A stretch of 55,876 nt of DNA from the NCBI RefSeq assembly GCF_002188465.1, contig NZ_NINW01000017.1, positions 1 through 55,876 on the forward strand. Direction: 5' to 3'. Positions 1-8,682 of the stretch are shown in pieces. Both the position numbers and the translations under genes were made by a program. The notes under the pieces were generated by a model. That model made no database searches. It had not been told where the DNA came from and saw nothing but the letters and a program-made list of their open reading frames with translations. This DNA comes from Pigmentiphaga sp. NML080357. Lineage in GTDB: Bacteria > Pseudomonadota > Gammaproteobacteria > Burkholderiales > Burkholderiaceae_B. Numbering within the stretch: position 1 is the first letter of the stretch; each line of letters opens with the position of its first letter.

Positions 1-126
1 AGTGGATGTGGTCCTACAATCACGAGCGCCCGAACATGGCCCTGGGCGGATTTACCCCGAAACAGCGGCTCGCCATGGCCGCATAGCGTTCCTACTTCTG
101 GCAAACGCTAAAAATGGGGGGATTAC
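1..126 (+). mobile_element. 3' end of an IS3-family insertion sequence
   Basis: The last codons of an IS3-family transposase are followed by about 40 bases ending in a G-rich terminal stretch (aaaatggggggatta, about 110-124). That stretch looks like an IS3-type terminal inverted repeat. The element interrupts the response-regulator gene to its right, whose frame runs straight into the IS. The rest of the element lies outside the window, so its exact boundary, the other inverted repeat and the target duplication cannot be seen; the boundary is placed at about 120-127. Confidence 0.75.
3..86 (+). CDS. IS3-family transposase (OrfB), C-terminal fragment at window edge
   Basis: The third frame from base 3 encodes 27 residues and a TAG stop. 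They contain YNHERPNMALGGFTP, the conserved C-terminal block of the IS3 OrfB integrase (the 'YN..RPH..LG..TP' motif after the DDE catalytic core). The gene is cut only by the window edge. It is followed immediately by the IS terminal repeat. Whether the full element is intact cannot be judged. Confidence 0.85.
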   Translation, partial: WMWSYNHERPNMALGGFTPKQRLAMAA

Positions 127-481
127 CCAGCCGGATGGCTGCTTCCAGGATTTCTACCGACACCGTTTTCATGACGCACCCGGAAACCGGCACTCCCGCC
201 AGGTTGTGCAAACCGCCCGGCAGCGGCAGCACATCGGTCAACAGCAGGATCCGCTTGGGCCGCAAGGTCTTGTGTATCTCCATGAGGAGATGCCAGTCGG
301 AGTCCATCGCCGACGACACGCCATAAATCAGAAGATCGACCCCGATGGCAGCGGGATCCGCCTTGGAAATATCGTCGTAATCTAACTCGACGATCTCCCA
401 GAGTTCTCCCAGCTTGTTCACTATCTGCCATAAACCGAGACGTAGTAACGGATGAGATTCCATCAGGACTATTTTTCCCAT
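122..481 (-). pseudogene. LuxR/NarL-type response regulator truncated by an IS; degenerate receiver domain
   Basis: The ATG at 481 has a GAGGAA ribosome site about 4 bases upstream. The product starts MGKIVLMESHPLLRLGLW and covers a receiver domain (about 115 residues) up to EAAIRL, where the NarL/FixJ/BvgA family would continue into a linker and a helix-turn-helix. Here the frame enters the IS, adds about 11 foreign residues and stops at 92. The DNA-binding domain is therefore lost. The receiver is also atypical: the acidic pair is ES (MESHP), and the usual phospho-acceptor aspartate position reads LLIYGVS, so no Asp is there. The switch Thr (LLLTD) and Lys (CVMK) are kept. It was probably already a phosphorylation-independent regulator before the IS inserted. 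Confidence 0.8.
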
Positions 482-523
482 CACTTCCTCTGTTTCTAAA
501 TGGGCGCCTGCCCGCATCAACAT

Positions 524-897
524 CGGTACCCACTAAAAGACCAGCGCCGCATCCAATTATTTTTTGTTACAACTGTCTCAAAATCGCGGAATTGCGTCAC
601 TATCCGGTGGCGGACAGTGATTGGATTCTTTACAGTGGAATAAAATGAGGTAACCCCGAAGAAAAGGCGTTCCTACGAATCCGGAAACTTCAAGAATGAG
701 TCATTCCGCTTGAAGTGGCCTTTTTCGTTAGTTGTAGCACAACACCGATACGATATGCGCATTTCCGCGCGAGTATGTGTCGACCTCCCCTCGCGTCTTG
801 GTTACGAAGATATATCATCTTGTGCGATATACGCATGATTAGACCCATTACTTAGTTCATCGGGATGAAACCGAACGGCGGAGGAAAACCGGCCGGA
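524..897. other. Intergenic region with one hairpin
   Basis: This 374-base stretch is AT-richer than its surroundings and has no convincing gene. The arms ACTTCAAG (687-694) and CTTGAAGT (709-716) enclose a smaller AATGA/TCATT dyad and are followed on the + strand by ggccttttt. The hairpin looks like a rho-independent terminator for + transcription, such as read-through from the IS, although no + gene ends here. It may also limit leftward transcription from the gene ending at 898. Confidence 0.4.
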
Positions 898-2493
898 CTA
901 TTCCATATATGCAAAGTCGAAAACGGTATGCCCGCCATGGCTGTGCCAATGATGCATGGCTGAGTTGTTTTTACCGACGAATTGCGCGTAATGAACAGTT
1001 CCGTCGCTTTCCCGATATTCCAGCGGGGTTAGTTTCTCGATACGGTTAAGGGATATCCCTTTGCCATATTGGCAAAAACCCTGATATTGCGCGCAGCGGA
1101 TAATATCGCCTGACGGCGACACCACCAGGCCGGCATTCCGGGCTTTCGCCGGACTGCGCACCACCGGGTTTGCCGCATGCGGCCGCCAGTCCGTCGCCGT
1201 GGGCGAAGATGCGTAGAACGCAAACAACTCGTCGCAATGGCTCAGCCCATCGGTCCTGTCGATATTGGTCAGCAGCCACCAATACTCCCCGTGCTGGAAC
1301 ACGATGGTGTCCACCGCCGATATATCCCGCATCAAGGTGCATTCGAGTTTCCATTTCATCGGAAACTCCTCGCATTTCCATAGTTCGATACTGCGGTTGC
1401 CGCAAGTTTCGGGGACCATGTAAGTGGCACCCTGGTATTCGAACACGAAGGGAAACGAGAGGTGGTACGGTAGATTCAGGACGTCGCCGAGCAGTTCGAA
1501 GCGGCCGTCGCGGTAGGTGGCTACGGCGATTCGTCCCTTGCGCTCATTGAAGTCGTAGTCCTCGAAGAAAATGTAGGGGCGGTTGTCGCGCATGTGCACG
1601 AAGGGATCGGCAAAGAAACGGCCTTTCGGCGGCGTGAGGACGAGCGCGTCCGACGCCATGGCCTGCGCCCCCATCGAGGGGAACATGCCTATCCGCCATC
1701 GCATGTTCCGGTTCATCAGACGGCGCATCGTCAGCACGGCGGCCAGCCAGACCTGCCTTGCGAGATAGCTGGCCCCATCCCACTCCGTGGGGTGGCCTGT
1801 GGGCAGGGCCGTGTCGATGCGCGGGACCGGATCCGTGTACCGCTGCGGCGCCGCCACCGCGAGGCAGCAAAGGGCATCGCAAATGATCAGCTTGCCCAGG
1901 TCGAAGGCGCGGGCCTGGTTCTTCAGCCAGAATGCCTCGGTATTGAAGCTGCGCTTTTCTATCGGCTCGTCGTCCTCGGGACGTTCGGCCAGCCACCACA
2001 GGGTCTCCACCGTATGGTCGGCCCGGCGCAGGACTTCCCAGAAGCCGGCGTACCTGCCCGACCCCGCGTCGGTCGCGCAATACGAGAGGCACCAGGTTCC
2101 GATCCGCGCCGCCCCCTGCAACTGGTCGCGCGCAACGGGCAGGCCGTCGGGCGCGATGATCAGGTCGAGCTCCAGTCCGCGCAGCGCCTCCGCCGCATTC
2201 GACTTGGGCCATAGGCCTATAGGCTTACTCTCGACGCTCGGCAGCAGGCGTATGTCCTGGCTCTTGAGCAATGCACGCTGCCTCTCGGTCAGCACGCGCT
2301 GCTCCATCTGGATCAGGGCTTTCATCAACGGGCCGTTCCTGCGCGTCCAGCCGGCACGTATCGGACGATGGGGCGCCACAAGGATCGCAGCCAGCTCGAA
2401 GTCTCGACGCTGCACGATCCATTCAATGAGATCACACACCCATCCGGGCTGCTCGTAGGCATCAACCAACAGCGCAATCCTCGCTATGCTCAT
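898..2493 (-). CDS. GINT1-N-type glycosyltransferase-like protein with formyltransferase-like N-terminus
   Basis: 531 residues. The N-terminal half (about 1-230) starts IARIALLVDAYEQPGWV and resembles the Rossmann-like, formyltransferase-like module found in front of this family. The C-terminal half (about 270-520) has the propeller-like repeats of the 'glucosamine inositolphosphorylceramide transferase N-terminal' family, for example FFADPFV, YIFFEDYD, GATYMVPETCG and WWLLTN. Family members occur in polysaccharide or glycolipid loci, so a role in modifying a surface glycan is inferred; the substrate is unknown. There is no signal peptide. It is transcribed away from the PhyH gene and stands alone. 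G+C is visibly lower than in the genes to its right, which fits transfer. Confidence 0.6.
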   Translation of the reverse strand: MSIARIALLVDAYEQPGWVCDLIEWIVQRRDFELAAILVAPHRPIRAGWTRRNGPLMKALIQMEQRVLTERQRALLKSQDIRLLPSVESKPIGLWPKSNAAEALRGLELDLIIAPDGLPVARDQLQGAARIGTWCLSYCATDAGSGRYAGFWEVLRRADHTVETLWWLAERPEDDEPIEKRSFNTEAFWLKNQARAFDLGKLIICDALCCLAVAAPQRYTDPVPRIDTALPTGHPTEWDGASYLARQVWLAAVLTMRRLMNRNMRWRIGMFPSMGAQAMASDALVLTPPKGRFFADPFVHMRDNRPYIFFEDYDFNERKGRIAVATYRDGRFELLGDVLNLPYHLSFPFVFEYQGATYMVPETCGNRSIELWKCEEFPMKWKLECTLMRDISAVDTIVFQHGEYWWLLTNIDRTDGLSHCDELFAFYASSPTATDWRPHAANPVVRSPAKARNAGLVVSPSGDIIRCAQYQGFCQYGKGISLNRIEKLTPLEYRESDGTVHYAQFVGKNNSAMHHWHSHGGHTVFDFAYME

Positions 2494-2880
2494 TGCCGCA
2501 CCCGCGCTCTGGAGTCAAGTCACACTGTGGATACTGCTTGCTTTCCCATGTGCTTTCCAGCCTGCGCACGTCCTAGGGCGAATGCCCGGGACAACAGAGG
2601 AAATGCTCCCCATGCAATACGACACGCGCTTGAAGAAGCCGTATAAACACCTCCTACACACGTCCTAGTTCGCGGGATTACCCTAGCGCGCATGCCGTCA
2701 CGCCGCTGTCACGCGTAGCACGTCTGCATTAGCTCTCCATACGCCAACCCCTCCGCCGTCTCGGCGCTCTGATTTAGGGCCGATGCGCGATGGTTAGGCA
2801 ACCGTTCGAAGCGATACGTTAGGCCCCATGTCAAACCTTGCCAAAAGGCTACGAGCCGAAAGGCATTCATGGGGGGAATC
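2494..2880. other. Divergent intergenic region
   Basis: About 390 bases separate two divergent genes (the glycosyltransferase-like gene and the PhyH gene). Promoters for both must lie here. No clear dyad, RNA gene or short coding region was recognised. Confidence 0.5.
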
Positions 2881-3825
2881 ATGGAAGAGACGAGCGTGAT
2901 ATCGGACGCGCAGGCCGCGCTGTACCAGAGACAGGGATTCCTCACGCTGGAGGGCATATGTCCGCCCGAAGAGATCGAATTGATCCGCACCACCTTGCTG
3001 GATCTGTTCAAGAACCGGACCGGATACGACGAAGGCGCGCAGTACGACTTCGTCAGCCGCGACGATCCTTCCAAGCCGGCGAAATTCCCCAGCATGCACG
3101 ATCCGCGGCACTATGCGCCCGCGCTGCTCAAGACCCGCTACCACCAGCATGCCCTGGCGCTGGCCCGGCAGTTGCTGGGAGAGGACGCCGCCTTGTACGG
3201 CGAACATGCCCTGCTCAAGCCCGGCCTGACGGGTCCGGAGACCCCCTGGCATCAGGACGAGGCCTTCCGCTCCCCCGACTTCGAGTACAAGGAACTGAGC
3301 ATCTGGCTCGCGCTGCAGCCGGTCACCGAGGAAAACGGCTGCATGCAGTTCATTCCCGGCTCGAACAAGTACGAAGTCCTGGAGCATCGCTCGCCGGGGG
3401 GCGACAAGAGCCTGCACCCGCTGGAGTGCTGCGCGGACTTTCCGCGCGAACTCGCGGTACCCGCGCCCCTGCAGGCGGGCGATGCGACCGTTCATCACAT
3501 GCGCACCCTGCACTACACCGCGCCCAATACTTCGCCGGCGCCCCGCCTCGCCTACATCCTGATCTTCAACACGCCTCCCGTCTACAAGCCCGGCAGGCGC
3601 GAGTTCCCCTGGCTCGAAGGCCGGTGGACGGACAGCCAGACACGGCGCAAGCAGTGGCACAAGCGCGGCGGACTGGCCATCGAAGTCATGCGGCGGCTTC
3701 CTTCGGCCCGCCTGACCAGCCCGAGATGGATGGCCTGGGCGACGATACGGGCCGTCAACAAGGTCCTGCGGGGCAAGCGGCAGCCCGCCTCCGGCGGCGA
3801 GGCACCGCCCAAGGAAGTCGCCTGA
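2881..3825 (+). CDS. Phytanoyl-CoA dioxygenase (PhyH) family Fe(II)/2-oxoglutarate oxygenase
   Basis: About 314 residues. The ATG at 2881 is preferred because GGGGGG lies 5 bases upstream; an in-frame ATG at 2869 would add four residues. The PhyH fold is clear: WHQDE gives the HxD iron ligands (H124, D126 from this start), LHYTAPN gives the distal His (H211) and the Arg of TSPAPR (R222) would bind 2-oxoglutarate. Family members hydroxylate lipids, small acids or sugars, and the substrate cannot be predicted. The gene is monocistronic, with the glycosyltransferase-like gene divergent on its left. A link between the two in glycolipid modification is possible but only positional. Confidence 0.85.
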   Translation: MEETSVISDAQAALYQRQGFLTLEGICPPEEIELIRTTLLDLFKNRTGYDEGAQYDFVSRDDPSKPAKFPSMHDPRHYAPALLKTRYHQHALALARQLLGEDAALYGEHALLKPGLTGPETPWHQDEAFRSPDFEYKELSIWLALQPVTEENGCMQFIPGSNKYEVLEHRSPGGDKSLHPLECCADFPRELAVPAPLQAGDATVHHMRTLHYTAPNTSPAPRLAYILIFNTPPVYKPGRREFPWLEGRWTDSQTRRKQWHKRGGLAIEVMRRLPSARLTSPRWMAWATIRAVNKVLRGKRQPASGGEAPPKEVA

Positions 3826-3960
3826 ACCTGGTCTTCTCCGGCCCCCCCTCCGGCCGGAACCCGCACGGTGCTGCGGCCTCCCGTCTCCCCCTACAATGGG
3901 GCCCCGAGGCTGCGGCGCCCCTTCCCGGCGCGGATGGCCTCGGGCAACGCGAGGCTACAC

Positions 3961-5802
3961 GTGTCTTCAGACCCCTTGACCGGCAGGCTCGATCGCCCTG
4001 TCGACGACGCCAACGACCATGTACTCGGCCCGCCCGGCGCCGAGATCACCCTCGTCGAATACGGCAGCTATGCCTGCCCGTATTGCCGCGCGGCCAACGA
4101 GCGCATCGCCGAGATCCGCCACCAGCTCGGCGACCGCCTGCGGTACGTCTTCAGGCACTATCCGCTGCCCGGCAGCGACATTGCCCGCAGGGCGGCCGAA
4201 CTGGTCGAACACGCCCAGGATCCCAGGCGCTTCTGGGATGCCCACGTCGCGCTGATGACGCACTCCAAGACCTTGACCGAGGACGATCTCGAACTGGTCG
4301 CCGGCGAGCTGGGCGTAACCGGCGCGGCGCCAGCCGAAGCGGCCCAGGCCGATGCGCGCGCCCGGGCCCGCGTCGAGGCGGACGTCCAGAGTGCCCGGGC
4401 CAGCCGCGTGATGGTGACGCCCACCTTCTTCATCAACGGCCGCCGCTACGATGGCCCCTGGGACGACAGCTCCTTCACCGACGCCATGTTGCGGACGCCC
4501 GGCCACCGCATCCGCAGCGTGGCGCAGGATTTCGCCGGCTGGGCGCCGTCCGCCGGCGTGCTGCTCCTGCTGGCTGCCGCCCTGGCCGTCCTGCTCACCA
4601 ACTCAGGACTGGGCACGACCTTCGCGGCCTTCTGGGAACGCCCGCTGGCGGTTTCATTCGGGCAGGACGGATTCGGCATGTCGCTGCTGCACTGGATCAA
4701 CGACGGCCTGCTGACGATCTTTTTCCTGGTCGTGGGACTCGAGATCAAGCGCGAATTCACCGTGGGCCACCTGGCCAACCTGCGCGCCGCCGCGCTGCCG
4801 GTGGCGGCGGCGCTGGGCGGCATGTTCGTGCCGGCCCTGCTCTACTGGCTGTTCACTCCCAGCGGGCCATGGTCGCACGGCTGGGGCGTGCCCATGGCCA
4901 CGGATACCGCTTTCGCGGTGGCGCTCATCGCCATGATGGGCAACCGCGTCCCGGCCGCGCTGCGGGTCTTCCTGACGGCGGCGGCCATCGTCGACGACAT
5001 CGGCTCCATCGTCGTGGTGGCCCTGTTCTATTCGGGTTCGCTAAGCCTCGGCTACCTGGCCGCGGCCGCCGCCTTGGTGGCAGTCCTGGCACTGCTCAAC
5101 CGGTCACACATCTACCGCGTAGCGCCCTATGCCCTGGTCGGCATCCTGCTCTGGGCCTGCGTGCACGCGAGCGGCCTGCACGCGACGATGGCGGGCGTCC
5201 TGCTGGCGCTGTTCATCCCTACCCGGCCTCCTCCCAACCTCGCGAGCCTGGTGGCCCAGGCCGACGCGATCCTGACGGCCGAAGCCCGCCGCAGCGGCGA
5301 AGTCCTGCGGCATGGGCCGTCGCTGCCCGCGCTGGCAGCCTTCGACGCGATCCACGACCGGCTGGAGTCGCCGGCAGACCGGCTGCTGCGGACCGCGGGC
5401 GCGCGCTCCAGCTACGTCGTGCTGCCCTTGTTCGCCCTCGCCAATGCCGGCGTGGCGATCGCCCCGGACATCCTTTCCGGCCATGAGCCCCTGGCCATGG
5501 CCATCATCGCCGGACTGGTGATCGGCAAGCCGCTCGGCCTGTTCTCCGCGTCGGTACTGGCCGTCCGGCTGGGCATCGCACGCAAGCCGGCCGACTACTC
5601 CTGGCGCCAGCTGCTGGGGGCCGGCGCACTGGCGGGGATAGGCTTCACGATGTCGCTGTTCATCGCCGGCCAGGCCTTCCCGGAGAATACGGATTTCGCC
5701 GCGGCGAAGGTCGCCGTGTTCATCGGCTCCATCCTGTCCTCCCTCGCCGGCGTGGCCATCCTGTGGAACGCCGGCCGGACGGGGCCGGCCGACGCGGATT
5801 AG
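3961..5802 (+). CDS. nhaA: Na+/H+ antiporter NhaA with an N-terminal DsbA/thioredoxin-like domain
   Basis: The frame is open from 3868 (GTG), but the GTG at 3961 with GAGG 6 bases upstream gives the usual start of fused NhaA proteins (about 613 residues). Residues about 20-190 form a DsbA/thioredoxin-like domain with a CPYC active site (TGC at 4075). Then follows a complete NhaA membrane domain with a dozen hydrophobic segments. It contains MATDTAFAV and the AIVDDIG pair of aspartates (4993-4998) that correspond to the Na+/H+-binding D163/D164 of E. coli NhaA. The inner-membrane protein exports Na+ for H+. The thioredoxin-like domain is known in the family but its role is unclear. The gene is separate from its neighbours and convergent with the M28 gene. 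Confidence 0.9.
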   Translation: MSSDPLTGRLDRPVDDANDHVLGPPGAEITLVEYGSYACPYCRAANERIAEIRHQLGDRLRYVFRHYPLPGSDIARRAAELVEHAQDPRRFWDAHVALMTHSKTLTEDDLELVAGELGVTGAAPAEAAQADARARARVEADVQSARASRVMVTPTFFINGRRYDGPWDDSSFTDAMLRTPGHRIRSVAQDFAGWAPSAGVLLLLAAALAVLLTNSGLGTTFAAFWERPLAVSFGQDGFGMSLLHWINDGLLTIFFLVVGLEIKREFTVGHLANLRAAALPVAAALGGMFVPALLYWLFTPSGPWSHGWGVPMATDTAFAVALIAMMGNRVPAALRVFLTAAAIVDDIGSIVVVALFYSGSLSLGYLAAAAALVAVLALLNRSHIYRVAPYALVGILLWACVHASGLHATMAGVLLALFIPTRPPPNLASLVAQADAILTAEARRSGEVLRHGPSLPALAAFDAIHDRLESPADRLLRTAGARSSYVVLPLFALANAGVAIAPDILSGHEPLAMAIIAGLVIGKPLGLFSASVLAVRLGIARKPADYSWRQLLGAGALAGIGFTMSLFIAGQAFPENTDFAAAKVAVFIGSILSSLAGVAILWNAGRTGPADAD

Positions 5803-5818
5803 CCGCTCGCTCCGGCGC

Positions 5819-7306
5819 TCATTTCAGCGCCGGCAAGTGCCTGGGCCGGATATCCGACGGCGGCGTATAGGCCGCGGCTCGGACCGACTGGAGCGGTCTT
5901 GCCGCGGATGCGCCGCGAATGCCCCCGAGGTCGTTCGCGTAACGCAGCGTGGCCGCGGCGACCGCGTCCGAATTCAGATCGAGCACCGCCAGGTCCAGGT
6001 TCGCCAGGCCATCGCAGGCAGCGTGATAGCACGGGTCAAACGCGATGCCCGCCGTTCCGCCCCATCGCGCCGCATCGTCTGCCGTCTTGATGTCCTCGCC
6101 ACCAGAGAAGATGCCGCCCGCCGGAATGCCCTGCCGGATGAAGGGACCGTAATCGGAGCGTCCATCGAAGTCCGTACCCTTGAAGGCCTTGCCGCGGGCC
6201 GCATAGAAAGCCTCGAAGAACTTTTCGATGGCCCCGGCCCCCTCCGGCCCGGGCCCCTCCCCGATGCCGTCCGAATCGTCGCCGTCATAAATGAAGTAGC
6301 CCGCATTGGGCGACGCGATCATGTCGAAATTCAGGTACAGCGCAATCTTCGCCAATGCATCCGGCTCGAGCCGTTCGACGTAATCCGTCGCGCCTAGTAT
6401 GCCTATCTCCTCCGCCCCCCAGAGCGCAAAACGTACCTTGTGCCGGGGCGTCACCCTGGCCATCTGCACGGCCGTCTCCAGGATCGCGGCCGAGCCGCTG
6501 CCGTTGTCGTTGATGCCCGGCCCGTCGAGGACAGAATCCAGATGCGCACCCGCCATCACTACGTGGTCCGGATCGCCGGCCCGGCTCTCGGCCAGGACAT
6601 TGAAGGTCGTTCCCCGTTCGCGCCGCGTCGTCGCGGCCATACGCAGCGCCAGGCCCGGCGTGCCGGCCAGTTGTCTTCCCACGGCCTGCGAGACCTCCAA
6701 GACCGGCAGGTCGGCGGTGAAGCCCTCGCCCAGCGAACCGTGCACCGGCCCTTCCGCATTGTTGTAGACCACCACGCCGGCGGCGCCTGCGGCAAGGGCC
6801 AGCGACGCCTTCTGGCTGAAATCGCAGCCGCCGCGCTCGATGAGCACGATATTGCCCGCGGGAAAACCGGCAAAATCCGCGGCGGCGCACCCTGGTCCAG
6901 CCAGCGCGGTCACGCTCGCCGTCACGTCGCCGGAGCCGGAATACGGCATGACCTCATGCGCGAAATCGGCGCCGGGCAGCGGCGCCATCTGCCGCAGCAC
7001 GCTGCCGCCGAGATCGTCGAAACGGACGAAGCCGAACTCTGAACGCGTGACGACATATCCGGCATCGCGCAGCACCTTCTCGGCATACGCGCCCGACGCC
7101 TCGTACCCCGCCGATCCCGCCGCGCGGTGGCCGCCGTTGGCCTTGGCGATGCGGTCGAACTCGCGCAAGTGCGCCAGCACGCCGTCCAGCGTGACGCAGG
7201 CCAGGAGCTTGTCCTCGGTATCGTTCACCTGCTGCGCACAAGCCTGTGCCGGTGCCACGGCTCCGTCGCCGCCGCAGGCCGCTAGCACTAGTGCCGAGCC
7301 GGCCAC
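5819..7306 (-). CDS. M28-family metallopeptidase with PA domain, lipoprotein
   Basis: 495 residues from the GTG at 7306. A lipobox LVLAAC lies at residues 6-11, a PA domain at about 125-225, and a zinc aminopeptidase domain at 245-490. The metal ligands are visible: AHLD (H255), D267, EE (E299/E300), D328 and H428. It should release N-terminal residues from peptides at the cell envelope. The start is a problem: from this GTG the signal peptide lacks an n-region. The same frame continues upstream through FLAGRLAAVAG to a TGA at 7340, so a CTG at 7327 or an ATT start would give a proper signal. A +/-1 shift would instead join MALFSRFFKDIPLN (from 7379) to it. No operon partner. Confidence 0.82.
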   Translation of the reverse strand: MAGSALVLAACGGDGAVAPAQACAQQVNDTEDKLLACVTLDGVLAHLREFDRIAKANGGHRAAGSAGYEASGAYAEKVLRDAGYVVTRSEFGFVRFDDLGGSVLRQMAPLPGADFAHEVMPYSGSGDVTASVTALAGPGCAAADFAGFPAGNIVLIERGGCDFSQKASLALAAGAAGVVVYNNAEGPVHGSLGEGFTADLPVLEVSQAVGRQLAGTPGLALRMAATTRRERGTTFNVLAESRAGDPDHVVMAGAHLDSVLDGPGINDNGSGSAAILETAVQMARVTPRHKVRFALWGAEEIGILGATDYVERLEPDALAKIALYLNFDMIASPNAGYFIYDGDDSDGIGEGPGPEGAGAIEKFFEAFYAARGKAFKGTDFDGRSDYGPFIRQGIPAGGIFSGGEDIKTADDAARWGGTAGIAFDPCYHAACDGLANLDLAVLDLNSDAVAAATLRYANDLGGIRGASAARPLQSVRAAAYTPPSDIRPRHLPALK

Positions 7307-7445
7307 GGCCGCCAGGCGGCCGGCCAGGAAGATGCCAATTCAATGGAATATCCTTGAAGAATCGGGAAAAGAGAGCCAAGGGCGGACCTCGCCGCGCCCT
7401 ACCTCCGCTGGGCGCGGATTGTAACGGAAAGTTTCAATAGAAACC

Positions 7446-7585
7446 TTGCCCTGTCCCGCCATCCCGGCGCCGGATCCGCGCGCCCGCAGCCGGCGTGCGG
7501 ATCTGATGGACGCCGCCGAGCGCCTGTTCCTCAAGAAAGGCGTTGCGGCCACCAGCATCGACGACATCACTGCCGGCGCCCTCAC
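7446..7585 (+). pseudogene. TetR-family regulator, N-terminal remnant
   Basis: After about 17 residues the frame encodes RRADLMDAAERLFLKKGVA followed by ATSIDDITAGA. This is the typical start of a TetR DNA-binding domain (helix 1 and the beginning of helix 2). Similarity stops at about 7580, before the recognition helix. The frame then runs into a GC-rich repeat and ends at 7676. Only about 45 of the usual 200 residues remain, so this is a broken gene. It is divergent from the M28 peptidase gene. What it once controlled is not visible. Confidence 0.75.
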
Positions 7586-7629
7586 TGGTGTACCCTCCTG
7601 TCGCTGCGCGACATCCCCCCCGAGGGAGG

Positions 7630-7664
7630 GAGCGCGCCCTTCGGACGGCCGGGCGGGCGCGCTC
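7630..7664. repeat. Perfect 10-bp inverted repeat (possible REP-like element or terminator)
   Basis: The arms GAGCGCGCCC (7630-7639) and GGGCGCGCTC (7655-7664) flank a 15-base loop and can form a very stable hairpin. It lies in a GC-rich block (about 7590-7680) between the tetR remnant and the end of the flavoprotein gene. No T-run follows, so it is either a strong pause/terminator for the leftward flavoprotein gene or part of a dispersed intergenic repeat. Only one copy was noticed in this window. Confidence 0.5.
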
Positions 7665-7691
7665 AGGCCCTCTTGATGCCAGCGGCCTTCC

Positions 7692-8585
7692 CTACCCGCC
7701 CAGGCCGAACATCAGCGAGCGGTGGGTTGCCGCGCCAGCCATCGCGCCATCGCCCACCGCCAGCGGCACCGAGCCGGCGGCCCGTGCCAGGTCGCCGCAT
7801 GCGAACACGCCGGGCACCGTCGTCGCCTTCATGGGATCGGTCTTGACGACCGCGCCCAACGGTCCTTCCTCGAGCGCGCAGCCCAGTTGCGCCGCCAGTC
7901 CGGAAGGCCGCACGCGCGTCGCCACGAACAGGCCGTCCAGCGCAATTGCCCTGCCGTCCGCCATGATCACCTCCAGGCCGTCGCCATCCAGCCGCGACAC
8001 GGCCCCGCTCTCGACCCGCACGCCTCGCGACTGCAACTGCGATCGCTGCTGCGCGTCCGGCTCGAAGACCTCGTTCAGGAAGAAGGTCGTCGTCCCCCAG
8101 TCGGGCAGCATCAAGGCCTGGTGCATCGACATTTCGGAAGTGGCGAGCACGCCGATGCGGCCCTGCTGCAGCTCATAGCCGTGGCAATAGGGGCAATGGA
8201 AGACGTGCTTGCCCCAGCGCTCGGCCAGTCCGGGAACCGGAGGCAACTCGTCCTCGACGCCGGCGGCCAGGATGAGGCGGTGCGCCGCTTGTACGGCTCG
8301 CCCGTCCACCGACACCAGGAAGCCCTCGGCATCCCGCCGCACGCTATCGACGCGGCCATCCATCCAGGCGACGGTTTCGTACTTCATGAGCTGGGCCCGG
8401 CCTTGCGCGGCGATCTGGTCGGGTTCGACGCCGTCCTGCGTCAGGAAACCGTGGGAGCGGGCCGCGAACCGGTTGCGCCGCTTGCCCGCGTCGACCACGA
8501 GTACCTTGCGCCGTGCGCGTGCGAGCGGCAGCGCTGCCGACAAGCCCGCGTAGCTGCCGCCGATGATGATTACGTCGTAGTCCAT
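7692..8585 (-). CDS. Thioredoxin-reductase-like FAD/NAD(P) oxidoreductase
   Basis: 297 residues from the ATG at 8585, which has AGGGAG 7 bases upstream; the GTG two codons earlier is a worse start. The FAD-binding GGSYAG is at residues 9-14. A CPYC redox pair (C131, C134) followed by HGYE matches the thioredoxin reductase active-site region. This subfamily often lacks the full NADPH-dependent thioredoxin activity and reduces unknown partners. An Rrf2-type regulator gene lies directly upstream in the same direction, with a dyad between the two genes. The flavoprotein is therefore probably controlled by that redox-type regulator. Confidence 0.85.
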   Translation of the reverse strand: MDYDVIIIGGSYAGLSAALPLARARRKVLVVDAGKRRNRFAARSHGFLTQDGVEPDQIAAQGRAQLMKYETVAWMDGRVDSVRRDAEGFLVSVDGRAVQAAHRLILAAGVEDELPPVPGLAERWGKHVFHCPYCHGYELQQGRIGVLATSEMSMHQALMLPDWGTTTFFLNEVFEPDAQQRSQLQSRGVRVESGAVSRLDGDGLEVIMADGRAIALDGLFVATRVRPSGLAAQLGCALEEGPLGAVVKTDPMKATTVPGVFACGDLARAAGSVPLAVGDGAMAGAATHRSLMFGLGG

Positions 8586-8603
8586 GTCCACGCTCCCTGA
8601 GCA

Positions 8604-8630
8604 ATCATGATACTTTTAATGATACATGAT
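8604..8630. promoter_or_regulatory. Candidate Rrf2 operator before the flavoprotein gene
   Basis: Outer arms ATCATG (8604-8609) and CATGAT (8625-8630) with 15 bases between, plus a repeated TGATAC inside, sit about 20-45 bases upstream of the flavoprotein start. This AT-rich symmetrical element stands out in GC-rich DNA and lies between the regulator gene and its presumed target. The assignment to the Rrf2 protein is by position only. Confidence 0.5.
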
Positions 8631-8682
8631 TGACCGGCCGGCGTGGCGAGCGGATTGCAATGCCCGGCATGCGCCGGGCCGC

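Noticed and set aside
2838-5486. 882-codon open frame over the PhyH and NhaA genes
   Set aside because: It is Arg/Pro/Gly-rich text without domains, produced by the high G+C of the real genes in another frame.
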